Shown in pieces: positions 9,344-18,334 of a DNA stretch of 45,565 nucleotides. This DNA comes from Bacteroidota bacterium (GTDB lineage Bacteria; Bacteroidota; Bacteroidia; Flavobacteriales_F; PHOS-HE28), in contig JACTMO010000088.1 in the NCBI GenBank assembly GCA_014584605.1, forward strand, positions 1-45,565, read 5' to 3'. The first letter of the stretch is position 1; every line of letters begins with the position of its first letter. The notes under the pieces were generated by a model. The model worked only from the letters and a program-made list of their open reading frames with translations, was not told the origin of the DNA and did not search any database. The position numbers and the translations under genes were made by a program.

Positions 9344-11941
9344 ATGGCGAAGAAGAAGGAAGCAGGCAGCGGCAACCTGGTCATCGTGGAGTCGCCTGCC
9401 AAGGCGAAGACCATCGAGAAGTACCTCGGCGAGGGCTACACCGTGCTGAGCAGCTATGGGCATGTGCGCGACCTGCCCGAACGCGACCTGAGCGTGGATG
9501 TGGAGAACGGGTTCGAACCCACGTACATCGTCCCGGACGACAAGAAGGGACGCCTCGCCGAACTGAAGCGCGAGGCCGACAAGGCGGGGGTCGTGTGGCT
9601 CGCGACCGACGAGGACCGCGAAGGGGAGGCCATCAGCTGGCACCTGAAGGAGGCCTTGAAGCTGGCCGACGACAAGGTGAAGCGCATCACCTTCAACGAG
9701 ATCACCAAGAAGGCCGTGACCGAGGCCATCGCCAACCCGCGCCAGATCGATGTGCACTTGGTGGATGCCCAGCAGGCACGTCGCGTGCTGGACCGCCTGG
9801 TGGGCTACGAGCTGAGCCCCATCCTGTGGCGCAAGGTGAAGCCCAGCCTCAGCGCGGGGCGTGTGCAGAGCGTGGCCGTGCGCCTCATCGTGGAGCGCGA
9901 ACGCGAGATCCTCGGTTTCGCCGAGAAGAGCGCTTTCCGCGTCACTGCGGTGCTCACCACCGGGAGCGGTGCCCCGGTGAAGGCCGAGCTGCCGCAACGC
10001 TTCGCCACCGAGACCGAGGCCCGGACCTTCCTGCAGGGGTGCATCGGGGCGTCCTACACCGTGGCCGCCGTGGAGAAGAGACCCGGCAGGCGCACGCCCG
10101 CAGCACCCTTCACCACCAGCACCCTGCAGCAGGAGGCCAGCCGCAAGCTCGGCTTCGGGGTGGACCGCACCATGCGGATCGCCCAGGGGCTCTACGAACA
10201 GGGGCACATCACCTACATGCGTACCGACTCGGTGAACCTCAGCGAGCTGGCCATCGCCGCCGCCGAAGAGGCCATCACGGCGCAGTACGGCGCCAGGTAT
10301 TGCAAGGCCCGTCGGTACCAGAGCAAGAGCAAGGGGGCCCAGGAGGCGCACGAGGCCATCCGCCCCACCGACCTCCAGGTGCGCACCGCCGGCGCCGACC
10401 GCGATGCCGAGCGCCTGTACGACCTGATCAGCAAGCGGACCCTCGCCAGCCAGATGGCCGATGCCGAGCTGGAGAAGACCGTGGTGAACATCGCCATCAG
10501 CGGGCATCCCGACCACAACCTGGTCGCCCAGGGCGAGGTGATCCTCTTCGACGGCTTCCTGAAGGTGTACTTGGAGGGCCGCGACGATGAGGACGGCGGC
10601 GAGGAACAGGAGGGGCTGCTGCCCGAGATGAAGCAGGGCGGACCGCTCACCCTGCAGGAGATGACCGCCACCCAGCGCTACGAACGACCTGCACCGCGCT
10701 TCACCGAGGCCAGCCTGGTGAAGAAGCTCGAGGAACTCGGCATCGGCCGCCCCAGCACCTACGCACCCACCATCAGCACGGTGCAGAAGCGCGGGTATGT
10801 GGTGAAGGAGAACCGCGAGGGCACGCCCCGCAACTACCGCATCCTCACCCTTGCGGACGGCGCCATAGGCGACCGCACCGCCTCGGAGAACGTCGGGGCC
10901 GAGAAGCAGAAGCTCTTCCCCACCGACATCGGCATGGTGGTGAACGACTTCCTGGTGGAGCACTTCCCCACCATCGTGGACCTGAACTTCACGGCGTACG
11001 TGGAGGGCGAGTTCGACCTGATCGCCGAGGGCACCATGAACTGGCGTGCCATGCTGCAGGAGTTCTACGCACCGTTCCACCGCACCATCGGTACGGTGAG
11101 CGAGACCGCCGAGCGCGCCACCGGCTCCCGCGAGCTGGGCGTGGACCCCGCCAGCGGCCGCAAGGTGGTGGCCCGCATCGGCCGCTTCGGGCCCATGGTG
11201 CAGATCGGCGAGGCCGAGGAGGAGGAGAAGCCCCGGTTCGCCAGCCTGCGCAAGGACCAGAGCATCGGCACCATCACCCTGGAGGAGGCCCTCGACCTGT
11301 TCAAGCTGCCGCGCACGCTGGGCGAACGCGACGGCGAGGTGGTCTCGGTGGCCATCGGCCGCTTCGGCCCCTACGTACGCCTGGGCGGCACCTTTGCCAG
11401 CCTCACCGCCGAGGACGACCCGCTCAGCATCGATCTGGCCCGCGCCATCGAGCTCATCGACCTGAAGAAGGCCGCCAGCGCCACGCGCGACCTGGGCGAG
11501 CACAAGGGCGAGATGGTCGTGGCCGGTCGTGGCCGCTTCGGGCCCTATGTGAAGCTGGGCAGGACCTACGCCAACATCCCCAAGGGCGAGGACCCGGCCG
11601 CCATCACCCTGGAACGGGCGGTTGAACTGCTGGAGGCCAAACTCGCCGGCGCCCGTCAGAACGTGCTCAAGGAGTTCCCGGGCACCGCCGTACAGGTGCT
11701 CGACGGCCGCTATGGACCCTACCTCACCGACGGCGCCCGGAACGCCAACCTGCCCAAGGACAGCAAGGTCGAGGAGCTGAGCCTGGAGCAGGCCACCGCA
11801 CTGCTGGCCGCCGCGCCCGAGCGCAAGGGCGGCCGCAAGGGTGGCGCGCGTCGCGGCAGCAAGGCCTCGACGGACAAGGCGGCGAAGGCCCCCGCCAAAA
11901 AGGCCCCGGCCACCCGCAAGGCCGCCCGCAAGAAGGCCTGA
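9344..11941 (+). CDS. topA: DNA topoisomerase I (type IA)
   Basis: Topoisomerase I relaxes negative supercoils by passing one strand through a transient 5'-phosphotyrosine break. The ATG at 9344 (MAKKKEAGSG) gives 865 residues; a TTG 24 nt upstream is in frame but adds nothing recognisable. The Toprim domain begins at NLVIVESPAKAKTIEKYLG; the acidic DxD triad is in WLATDEDREGEA; the catalytic Tyr is in HITYMRTDSVN. Instead of C4 zinc fingers, the C-terminal 270 residues carry repeats of the GRFGPYV type. The last 40 residues are a Lys/Ala tail that probably binds DNA nonspecifically. The gene is followed by 119 nt and the arginase-like gene. Confidence 0.97.
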   Translation: MAKKKEAGSGNLVIVESPAKAKTIEKYLGEGYTVLSSYGHVRDLPERDLSVDVENGFEPTYIVPDDKKGRLAELKREADKAGVVWLATDEDREGEAISWHLKEALKLADDKVKRITFNEITKKAVTEAIANPRQIDVHLVDAQQARRVLDRLVGYELSPILWRKVKPSLSAGRVQSVAVRLIVEREREILGFAEKSAFRVTAVLTTGSGAPVKAELPQRFATETEARTFLQGCIGASYTVAAVEKRPGRRTPAAPFTTSTLQQEASRKLGFGVDRTMRIAQGLYEQGHITYMRTDSVNLSELAIAAAEEAITAQYGARYCKARRYQSKSKGAQEAHEAIRPTDLQVRTAGADRDAERLYDLISKRTLASQMADAELEKTVVNIAISGHPDHNLVAQGEVILFDGFLKVYLEGRDDEDGGEEQEGLLPEMKQGGPLTLQEMTATQRYERPAPRFTEASLVKKLEELGIGRPSTYAPTISTVQKRGYVVKENREGTPRNYRILTLADGAIGDRTASENVGAEKQKLFPTDIGMVVNDFLVEHFPTIVDLNFTAYVEGEFDLIAEGTMNWRAMLQEFYAPFHRTIGTVSETAERATGSRELGVDPASGRKVVARIGRFGPMVQIGEAEEEEKPRFASLRKDQSIGTITLEEALDLFKLPRTLGERDGEVVSVAIGRFGPYVRLGGTFASLTAEDDPLSIDLARAIELIDLKKAASATRDLGEHKGEMVVAGRGRFGPYVKLGRTYANIPKGEDPAAITLERAVELLEAKLAGARQNVLKEFPGTAVQVLDGRYGPYLTDGARNANLPKDSKVEELSLEQATALLAAAPERKGGRKGGARRGSKASTDKAAKAPAKKAPATRKAARKKA

Positions 11942-12060
11942 TCGCCGCCGGAAGGGCCGTTGCCAACAGCGGCCTGTGCGTAGCTCGCCGTACCCGCATG
12001 CCCGGCGCCCGTGTCGCCGGACGACCTTCGCACGGACCACCGCGCCGGCCCGGACCGCCC

Positions 12061-13230
12061 ATGGACATCAGCCTCTACTTCCGCCCCAGCCCCCGCTTCG
12101 GCGCACAACGGCCCGACCCTGCTGCCCACACCTTGGGCGATGGCGCGGTGTTCCACGGACCCGTGGGCTTCCCCCGGCTTGAAGAGGCCCAGGTGGCCAT
12201 CCTCGGCATCCTGGACGACCCCGGCCATGCCCGGCCACGCCGTTGTGTGGAGGCCCCCGATGCCATCCGGGAACAGCTCTATGCCCTCTATCGCCCCCAA
12301 GGGCGCCTGCAGCTCGTGGACCTGGGCGACATCCATCCGGGCGCCAGTGCCCAGGACACCCAGCATGCCCTGGCCGAATCCATCGCCGAACTGGTGCGCC
12401 GCGGCATCGTGCCCATCGTACTGGGCGGAGGCCAGGGCCACACCTTCACGCAATACCTGGCCTACGAGAAGCTCGAGCGCACCGCCAACCTGGTCTGCAT
12501 CGATGCCGGTTTCGACCTGGGCGAGCCCGGGCAGGGCCTGGCCGACAGCAGTTACCTGAGCCACATCGTGCTGCGGCAGCCCAACTACCTGTTCAATTAC
12601 AGCAACCTCGGGTTCCAGACCTACCTGGTGGACCAGCCGGGCATCGAGCTGATCGACAAGCTCTTCTTCGATGCCCATCGGCTCGGCGAACTGCGCGCCC
12701 ACCTGGCCGATGCCGAGCCCGTGCTCCGCAATGGCGATACCCTGAGCGTGGACCTTTCGGCCGTTCGCCGCAGCGACGCCCCGGGCACCACCCGCCCGGG
12801 CCCCAACGGCTTCCATGCCGAGGAGATCTGCCAGCTGATGCGCTATGCCGGCATCAGTGAGAAGATCACCTCCGTGGGCCTGTACGAGCTCGATCCCGGC
12901 CGCGATCACGACGGCGTCACCGCCCAGCTCGCCGCCCAGATGATCTGGTGCTTCCTGGACGGGTTCGGGTCGCGCACCAACGATCTGCCCTGGCTGGACC
13001 GCAAGCGGTTCACCCGCTTCCGGATCCCCATCCGGGGCAACGAACAGGAGCTGGTCTTCTACAAGAGCGGGGTGAGCGACCGCTGGTGGATGGACGTGCC
13101 CTATCGTGCCGAACAGGAAGCCCGCCTGGAACGCCACCATCTGGTGCCCTGTTCCTACGCCGATTACCAGATGGCCTGCCGCGAGGAGGTGCCCGACCGC
13201 TGGTGGCGCACCTTCCAAAAGCTCGCCTGA
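12061..13230 (+). CDS. Arginase-fold (formimidoylglutamase-like) protein, degenerate active site
   Basis: This 389-residue protein has the ureohydrolase fold, and a related gene recurs beside T9SS clusters in Bacteroidota. Arginases bind two Mn ions through GGDHS, DAHxD and SxDxD motifs. Here the corresponding segments read GGGQGHTF, DAGFDLGE and SVDLSAVRRSDAPG. Most metal-ligand positions are therefore replaced, although surrounding residues are well ordered. The C-terminal 90 residues (RWWMDVPYRAEQEA, RHHLVPCSYADYQMA, DRWWRTFQKL) lie outside the ureohydrolase core and appear to be family-specific. The start at ATG 12061 is preferred over an open extension to 11998. With porP/sprF and gldKLMN immediately downstream, a non-enzymatic role connected with secretion or gliding is a reasonable inference; automatic annotation as formimidoylglutamase is probably wrong. 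Confidence 0.88.
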   Translation: MDISLYFRPSPRFGAQRPDPAAHTLGDGAVFHGPVGFPRLEEAQVAILGILDDPGHARPRRCVEAPDAIREQLYALYRPQGRLQLVDLGDIHPGASAQDTQHALAESIAELVRRGIVPIVLGGGQGHTFTQYLAYEKLERTANLVCIDAGFDLGEPGQGLADSSYLSHIVLRQPNYLFNYSNLGFQTYLVDQPGIELIDKLFFDAHRLGELRAHLADAEPVLRNGDTLSVDLSAVRRSDAPGTTRPGPNGFHAEEICQLMRYAGISEKITSVGLYELDPGRDHDGVTAQLAAQMIWCFLDGFGSRTNDLPWLDRKRFTRFRIPIRGNEQELVFYKSGVSDRWWMDVPYRAEQEARLERHHLVPCSYADYQMACREEVPDRWWRTFQKLA

Positions 13231-13264
13231 CCGCCAGCGCGCGCCCCTGCCGGGCTTGGGGAAA

Positions 13265-13294
13265 TTTGGCCGGTCCGGATCTTTGCTATATTGG
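13265..13294 (+). promoter_or_regulatory. Promoter of the porP-gld operon
   Basis: TTTG (13265-13268) and TATATTGG (13287-13294) are separated by 18 nt, close to the Bacteroidota arrangement TTTG-N19-TAnnTTTG. They lie 70 nt upstream of the porP/sprF ATG and 35 nt past the preceding stop. No other good candidate is visible between 13231 and 19221. Confidence 0.55.
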
Positions 13295-13364
13295 CGCCGG
13301 GATCATCACCGGTCCCGGGGGGGCTTTGTCCCGTCCCGGCCCCGGTACAGAACCGGAACCAAGG

Positions 13365-14297
13365 ATGAGGGGGATACTGACCGCAGCGCTATGCGCGGGC
13401 CTGGCAGGTGTTGTGAACGCCCAGCAGGACCCGCAATACACCCAGTACATGTTCGACCGCCTGTCGGTGAACCCGGCGGTGGCCGGCACCACGGGCAACA
13501 TGTGCGTGACCGCCCTGCTGCGCCAGCAGTGGAGCGGTTTCGATGGGGCACCCAAGACCGGCCTGTTCAACTTCCAGATGCCGATCAGCAAGATCAGCAG
13601 CGGGGTGGGCCTGTCGGTGTACATGGACCAGCTTGGGCAGCAGAAGGGCACCATCGCCCGCCTGAGCTACTCGTTCCACCGGAAGTTCGGCCCGGGCACC
13701 TTCGGCGTGGGCCTTTATGCCGGAATGACCAGCCGCTCCCTGGGCAGCAACTGGGTGGCGGTGGACCCCGTGGGCCAGGATGACGCCATCCCCGATGCCG
13801 GCACCTCCGATTCGGGATTCGACCTGGGCGCCGGCCTCTATTACGTGGCCCCCACCTTCTGGGTGGGCCTCAGCAGCACCCAGCTGCCCGAGACCGCCCT
13901 GGACGAAGTGAGCATCAAGAACGCCCGCCACTACTACCTGCAGGGCGGCTATGACTGGGCCATCGGGGGCAATAAGAAATATGTCCTTCAGCCCAGCGTT
14001 CTGGTCAAGAGCGATGCGGCCACCACCCAGCTGGATGTCAATGCCACCTTCCTGTACAATGACATGGTCTGGCTGGGCGTTACCTACCGCACCGAGGATG
14101 CGATCGCCCCCATGGTCGGCTATCAGTACAAGTTCCCCAAGGGCAACTCCAGCATCCGCCTGGGCTACAGCTACGACGTGACCACCTCCAAGCTCAGCAA
14201 CTACAGCAGCGGCAGCCACGAGGTGATGCTGAACTACTGCTTCAAGATCATCAAGCCCGAGAAGCTCGAGATCTACCGGAACGTCCGCTTCCTGTGA
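13365..14297 (+). CDS. PorP/SprF family T9SS membrane protein
   Basis: PorP/SprF proteins are outer-membrane beta-barrels tied to type IX secretion; SprF-like members are needed for surface display of individual adhesins and PorP is a structural component. The protein has 310 residues with a signal peptide (MRGILTAALCAGLAGVVNAQ). The family hallmark QDPQYTQYMFDRLSVNPAVAG follows directly. The rest alternates hydrophobic and polar residues as in barrel strands, and the C-terminus is ...EIYRNVRFL. Its position just before gldK favours the PorP role rather than an adhesin partner, but sequence alone does not settle this. A Bacteroidota-type promoter precedes it. Confidence 0.93.
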   Translation: MRGILTAALCAGLAGVVNAQQDPQYTQYMFDRLSVNPAVAGTTGNMCVTALLRQQWSGFDGAPKTGLFNFQMPISKISSGVGLSVYMDQLGQQKGTIARLSYSFHRKFGPGTFGVGLYAGMTSRSLGSNWVAVDPVGQDDAIPDAGTSDSGFDLGAGLYYVAPTFWVGLSSTQLPETALDEVSIKNARHYYLQGGYDWAIGGNKKYVLQPSVLVKSDAATTQLDVNATFLYNDMVWLGVTYRTEDAIAPMVGYQYKFPKGNSSIRLGYSYDVTTSKLSNYSSGSHEVMLNYCFKIIKPEKLEIYRNVRFL

Positions 14298-14400
14298 ATC
14301 GGTAACCCAAACACCTGCACGCCCGTACGAAGTCTAGCCTGAAGTGTTCGCTTACCCGGACCCCAAGGCCCTGCGATCGAACGGCACAAACGGAGGAACC

Positions 14401-15750
14401 ATGCAACTTCGTCCCATCTTCTATATCGGCGCTGTCGGCTTGCTGGCCAGTTGCGGCGGCGGTGGTCAGGGGCAGCTCATCGGCGTCGTTGGGCGCCCGG
14501 ACTGGTACCAGGTGGATCCCTATGGAATGAACTACATTCCCATGGGAAGCTACACCATGGGCCCCAGCGATCAGGACGCCCCCTACGCCATGGTCTCCAA
14601 GAGCAAGACCGTGTCGGTGCAGGCGTTCTACATCGACCAGACGGAGATCTCCAACAACGAGTACCGCCAGTTCGTGTATTACGTCATCGACAGCACCGCC
14701 AAGCGGCTGTTGGGCGAGGACGACATCGGGGAGCACGTCATCAGCGAGGATGAGTTCGGCGAGGAGATCGACCCCCCGGTGATCAACTGGCGCGAGCGCA
14801 TCAACTGGTGGGGTGAGGAGGAGCGCGAGGCCCTGGCCGACATGTTCTACAGCGAAAGTGAGCAGTTCTATCGCCGCAAGGAGATCGACACGCGCAAGCT
14901 CATGTTCGAGTACTACTGGATCGACCTCAAGGAAGCCGCCAAGAAATCGGGTCGCGACCTGGACCTGAGCTACACCAATACCAAGGGGCAGAACAACGCC
15001 ATCCGAGGGCACAGCGACCGCAGCAAGTTCATCATCAAGGAGGTGATCAACGTGTACCCCGACACCTTGGCCTGGGTGCACGACTTCACCTACTCGTTCA
15101 ACGAGCCGATGACCGAGAACTATTTCTGGCATCCGGCCTATGACGATTATCCCGTGGTGGGCATCACCTGGACGCAGGCCACGGCCTTCAACGTGTGGCG
15201 CTCCATGCTGATGAACAGCTGGCTCAGTTCGCAGGAGGAGCCGTTCGTGAACCGCTTCCGCCTGCCCACCGAGGCCGAGTGGGAGTATGCCTCCCGCGGC
15301 GGCCTGGACCTCCAACCCTTTCCTTGGGGTGGTCCTTACATCCGCAACCGCCAGGGCTGTTTCCTGGGGAACTTCAAGCCCCTGCACGGCAACTACACCG
15401 ACGACGGCGGCTTCCACACCGTGCCCATCGACAGCTACTCGCCCAATGACTACGGTCTGTACAACATGGCCGGCAACGTGGCCGAGTGGACCAGCACGGC
15501 CTTCGACGAGGCGGTGTACGACTTCGACCACGACCTGAACTCCGAGTACAGCTACGATGCCCTGGCCAACGACCCGCCCTCGCTCAAGCGCAAGGTGATC
15601 CGCGGCGGGTCCTGGAAGGACATCGGCTGGTTCCTGCAGACCGGTACGCGCAGCTACGAGTACCAGGACACCTCCAAGTGCTACATCGGCTTCCGCAGCG
15701 TCATGACCTATCTGGGTCGCGGAAAGGCCGTGAACGCCGAGGATCTCTAA
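14401..15750 (+). CDS. gldK: GldK, T9SS ring lipoprotein
   Basis: GldK (PorK) is an outer-membrane lipoprotein that, with GldN, forms the periplasmic ring of the type IX secretion system. The ATG at 14401 gives 449 residues. The signal peptide ends in the lipobox LLASC (Cys at about 17), followed by a Gly run. The body is a formylglycine-generating-enzyme/sulfatase-modifying fold: YIPMGSYTMGPSDQD near residue 45, RLPTEAEWEYASRGG near 290, NMAGNVAEWTS near 355 and GGSWKDIG near 402. The fold is structural here and not known to be enzymatic. It follows porP by 103 nt and gldL follows after 89 nt. Confidence 0.95.
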   Translation: MQLRPIFYIGAVGLLASCGGGGQGQLIGVVGRPDWYQVDPYGMNYIPMGSYTMGPSDQDAPYAMVSKSKTVSVQAFYIDQTEISNNEYRQFVYYVIDSTAKRLLGEDDIGEHVISEDEFGEEIDPPVINWRERINWWGEEEREALADMFYSESEQFYRRKEIDTRKLMFEYYWIDLKEAAKKSGRDLDLSYTNTKGQNNAIRGHSDRSKFIIKEVINVYPDTLAWVHDFTYSFNEPMTENYFWHPAYDDYPVVGITWTQATAFNVWRSMLMNSWLSSQEEPFVNRFRLPTEAEWEYASRGGLDLQPFPWGGPYIRNRQGCFLGNFKPLHGNYTDDGGFHTVPIDSYSPNDYGLYNMAGNVAEWTSTAFDEAVYDFDHDLNSEYSYDALANDPPSLKRKVIRGGSWKDIGWFLQTGTRSYEYQDTSKCYIGFRSVMTYLGRGKAVNAEDL

Positions 15751-15839
15751 GCCCGAAGGAAGACCCCGCACTGAACCTGCAAGGGGGTTCCCGATAGTCA
15801 GACCTACTTTCAGATCAACCCAAAACGCAAGGACGAACG

Positions 15840-16628
15840 ATGAAACCCGGTAGCAAGAAGTGGAAGAACTTCATGGCCAAGCTGTACGGCATCGGTGCCG
15901 CCGTCGTGATCGTGGGCGCGCTGTTCAAGATCCAGCACTGGCCCGCTGCTGACCTTTTCCTCATCCTGGGCCTCAGTACAGAGGCCATCATCTTCTTCTT
16001 CTCGGCATTCGAACCCCCGCACGAGGACCCCGATTGGAGCCTGGTGTATCCGGAGCTTGCCACCGGTGAGCGTGCCGAGGGCGACGACTTCCGCAAGGAC
16101 GACCAGCGCTCGATCACCGAACAGCTGGACGACATGTTGGAGACTGCCAAGATCGAGCCCGAGCTGATCGAGAGCCTCGGCCATGGCATGCGCTCCCTGA
16201 GCGACCAGGCCAAGAAGATGACCGAGATCACCGGAGCGGCCGCCGCCACCAACGAGTACGCCAACAGCCTCAAGGACGCGAGCACCAAGGTGAGCAGCCT
16301 CAGCGACAGCTATGCCCGTGCCAGCGAGAGCCTCGTGGGCCTCACCGCCAACGTGGACGCGGGCAAGAGCGCCGGCGAGAGCCTCAGCCGCATGAGCGAG
16401 AACCTTAGCGCCCTCAACGAGATGTACGAAATGCAGCTGCGCAGCAGCCGCGAAAAGCTCGAGGCCGCCAACCAGATGTTCGAAGGGGTGGGCGAACTGC
16501 TCACCAACCTGCGCAACAGCGTGGACGACACCAAGCGCTACAAGGACAACATCGCCCAGCTGAGCGACAACCTCCAGAAGCTCAACACCGTGTACGGCAA
16601 CATGCTGGCCGCCATGACGGTGCGCTGA
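15840..16628 (+). CDS. gldL: GldL, T9SS motor inner-membrane protein
   Basis: GldL forms, with GldM, the proton-driven rotary motor of type IX secretion and gliding. The protein has 262 residues. Two transmembrane helices lie near residues 13-30 and 36-54, linked by the short, conserved KIQHWPAAD loop; a Glu inside helix 2 (LSTEAIIFFFSAFE) corresponds to the proton-path residue of the family. After EPPHEDPDWSLVYPEL the remaining 190 residues are a cytoplasmic helical domain full of heptad-like Ser/Ala/Leu repeats. The gene lies 53 nt before gldM. Confidence 0.95.
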   Translation: MKPGSKKWKNFMAKLYGIGAAVVIVGALFKIQHWPAADLFLILGLSTEAIIFFFSAFEPPHEDPDWSLVYPELATGERAEGDDFRKDDQRSITEQLDDMLETAKIEPELIESLGHGMRSLSDQAKKMTEITGAAAATNEYANSLKDASTKVSSLSDSYARASESLVGLTANVDAGKSAGESLSRMSENLSALNEMYEMQLRSSREKLEAANQMFEGVGELLTNLRNSVDDTKRYKDNIAQLSDNLQKLNTVYGNMLAAMTVR

Positions 16629-16681
16629 GCACCACTTGCGTTCCCTGAACTGGCCCGGACCTAACACCCGCTGGTAGACCA

Positions 16682-18334
16682 ATGGCAAGTGGCAAACTGT
16701 CCCCGCGTCAGAAGATGATCAACATGATGTACCTCGTGTTGACCGCCCTTCTGGCCCTGAACGTGTCCAAGGAGATCCTGGACAGCTTCGTGACCGTGAA
16801 CAACGGTCTGGAGACCACCAAGCTCACCCTCAAGGAGAAGATGGACGCCACCTACGCGAGCTTCTCCTCCCTGGCCGCCGAGAATCCCAAAAAGTTCGGC
16901 AAGGCATGGGGTGAGGCACAGGCCGTGCAGACCATGGCCGCAGACCTGCTCTCCCACATCGACCGCCTCAAGGTGAAGGTCATCTCCGCCACCGAGGGCC
17001 TGCCCGAGGACAAGGTGATCGGCAAGGACGAGAAGGGCCGTGATACCATCATCAACCTGGCCCTGCTGGGCAAGAAGGACAACTACGACAAGATCACCGA
17101 ACTGATGATCGGGTCGGAGCCTGCCAAGCCCAAGGAAGGGGAGATGTCCGCCCGTGAACTGCGCGCCAAGATCGAGGCCTATCGCGACAAGATCAAGGCC
17201 GTGTCCGCGAGCAACCCGGGTCTTTTGGCCCAGGTGGACCGCGTGTTCGACCTGTCCGACCGGCGCGATGCGAGCGGCACCATGAACAACTGGGAGAGCA
17301 TCAACTTCTACCACGTGCCCCTGGCCGCCGGCATCACCATCCTCTCGAAGCTCCAAAGCGACGTGAGGAACGTGGAGAACGAATGCGTGGGCTTCCTCAT
17401 GGGCGCCGTGGAGGGCAAGGCGATGAAATTCTCCGAACTGGCCCCCGTGGTGCTTCCGGTGAGCAACTACATCACCGTGGGCGATTCGTTCCGCGCCGAT
17501 GTGTACCTGGCCGGTTACGACCCGCTGAACCCGCCCGTGGTGGAACTCAGCAAGAACGGCACCATCGACACCGTGAAAATGGAGGTGATCGGGGACAAGG
17601 AGGTGGTGCCCATCGGGGCCGACGGCAAGGGCAAGCTGCGCCTGCCGGGCCAGGGTGTCGGCTCCAAGGAGTGGAAGGGCATCATCAAGTTCAAGCAGGC
17701 CGGGCAGGAGGAGAAGCGTTATCCCTTCTACGCCAACTACGAGGTGGCCCAGCCCAACGTGGTGGTGAGCCCCACCAAGATGAACGTGTTCTACCGCGGC
17801 ATCGACAACCCGGTGGACGTGAGCGTGCCCGGATTCAGCGCTGACAAGATCACCCCCAGCATCGACAATGGTTCCATCTCCAAGGCGGCCCAGGGCTACA
17901 TCGTGAAGCCGGGCAAGGGCGGCGATGCCACCGTGAGCGTCAGTGTGGAAATGCCCAATGGTCAGCGCAAGAGCATGCCGGGCGTGAAGTTCCGCGTGAA
18001 GTCGGTGCCCAACCCCACCCCGATGTTCGCCAACAAGGGCGCGGGTGATGCCACGGTCAAGAAGGCCGAGCTCACCGCCGCCGCCGGGGTCATCGCCAAG
18101 ATGGAGGGCTTCGAGTTCGACCTCAAGTTCGAGGTGGTCGAGTTCAACATCGGCGTCTCGGTCTCCGGCACCTATGCGGAGAAGAGCACCAAAGGGAACA
18201 AGCTCAGCCAGGACCAGAGGGAACTTCTGTCCAAGGTGAAGGTGGGCAGCAAGGTGTACGTGGACAACATCAAGGTGCGCAAGCCCGACGGTACCGTCAC
18301 CGGCATCGCCTCCCTGTCGTTGAAGATCGTTTGA
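16682..18334 (+). CDS. gldM: GldM, T9SS motor periplasmic shaft protein
   Basis: GldM is a bitopic protein whose N-terminal helix sits in the GldL ring and whose periplasmic domains reach the GldKN ring. The protein has 550 residues, slightly longer than the usual ~515. The N-terminus reads GKLSPRQKMINMMYLVLTAL, with the membrane helix ending LLALNVSKEILDSF. The rest contains helical D1 (to about 225) and beta-rich domains D2-D4, including the NVVVSPTKMNVFYRGIDNP stretch near residue 358. The last base of the stop codon is the first base of the gldN ATG (TGATG), so translation is probably coupled. Confidence 0.96.
   Translation: MASGKLSPRQKMINMMYLVLTALLALNVSKEILDSFVTVNNGLETTKLTLKEKMDATYASFSSLAAENPKKFGKAWGEAQAVQTMAADLLSHIDRLKVKVISATEGLPEDKVIGKDEKGRDTIINLALLGKKDNYDKITELMIGSEPAKPKEGEMSARELRAKIEAYRDKIKAVSASNPGLLAQVDRVFDLSDRRDASGTMNNWESINFYHVPLAAGITILSKLQSDVRNVENECVGFLMGAVEGKAMKFSELAPVVLPVSNYITVGDSFRADVYLAGYDPLNPPVVELSKNGTIDTVKMEVIGDKEVVPIGADGKGKLRLPGQGVGSKEWKGIIKFKQAGQEEKRYPFYANYEVAQPNVVVSPTKMNVFYRGIDNPVDVSVPGFSADKITPSIDNGSISKAAQGYIVKPGKGGDATVSVSVEMPNGQRKSMPGVKFRVKSVPNPTPMFANKGAGDATVKKAELTAAAGVIAKMEGFEFDLKFEVVEFNIGVSVSGTYAEKSTKGNKLSQDQRELLSKVKVGSKVYVDNIKVRKPDGTVTGIASLSLKIV

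Noticed and set aside
12061..13230. Active formimidoylglutamase of histidine degradation
   Set aside because: The Mn-binding motifs are not preserved and no other hut gene is nearby.
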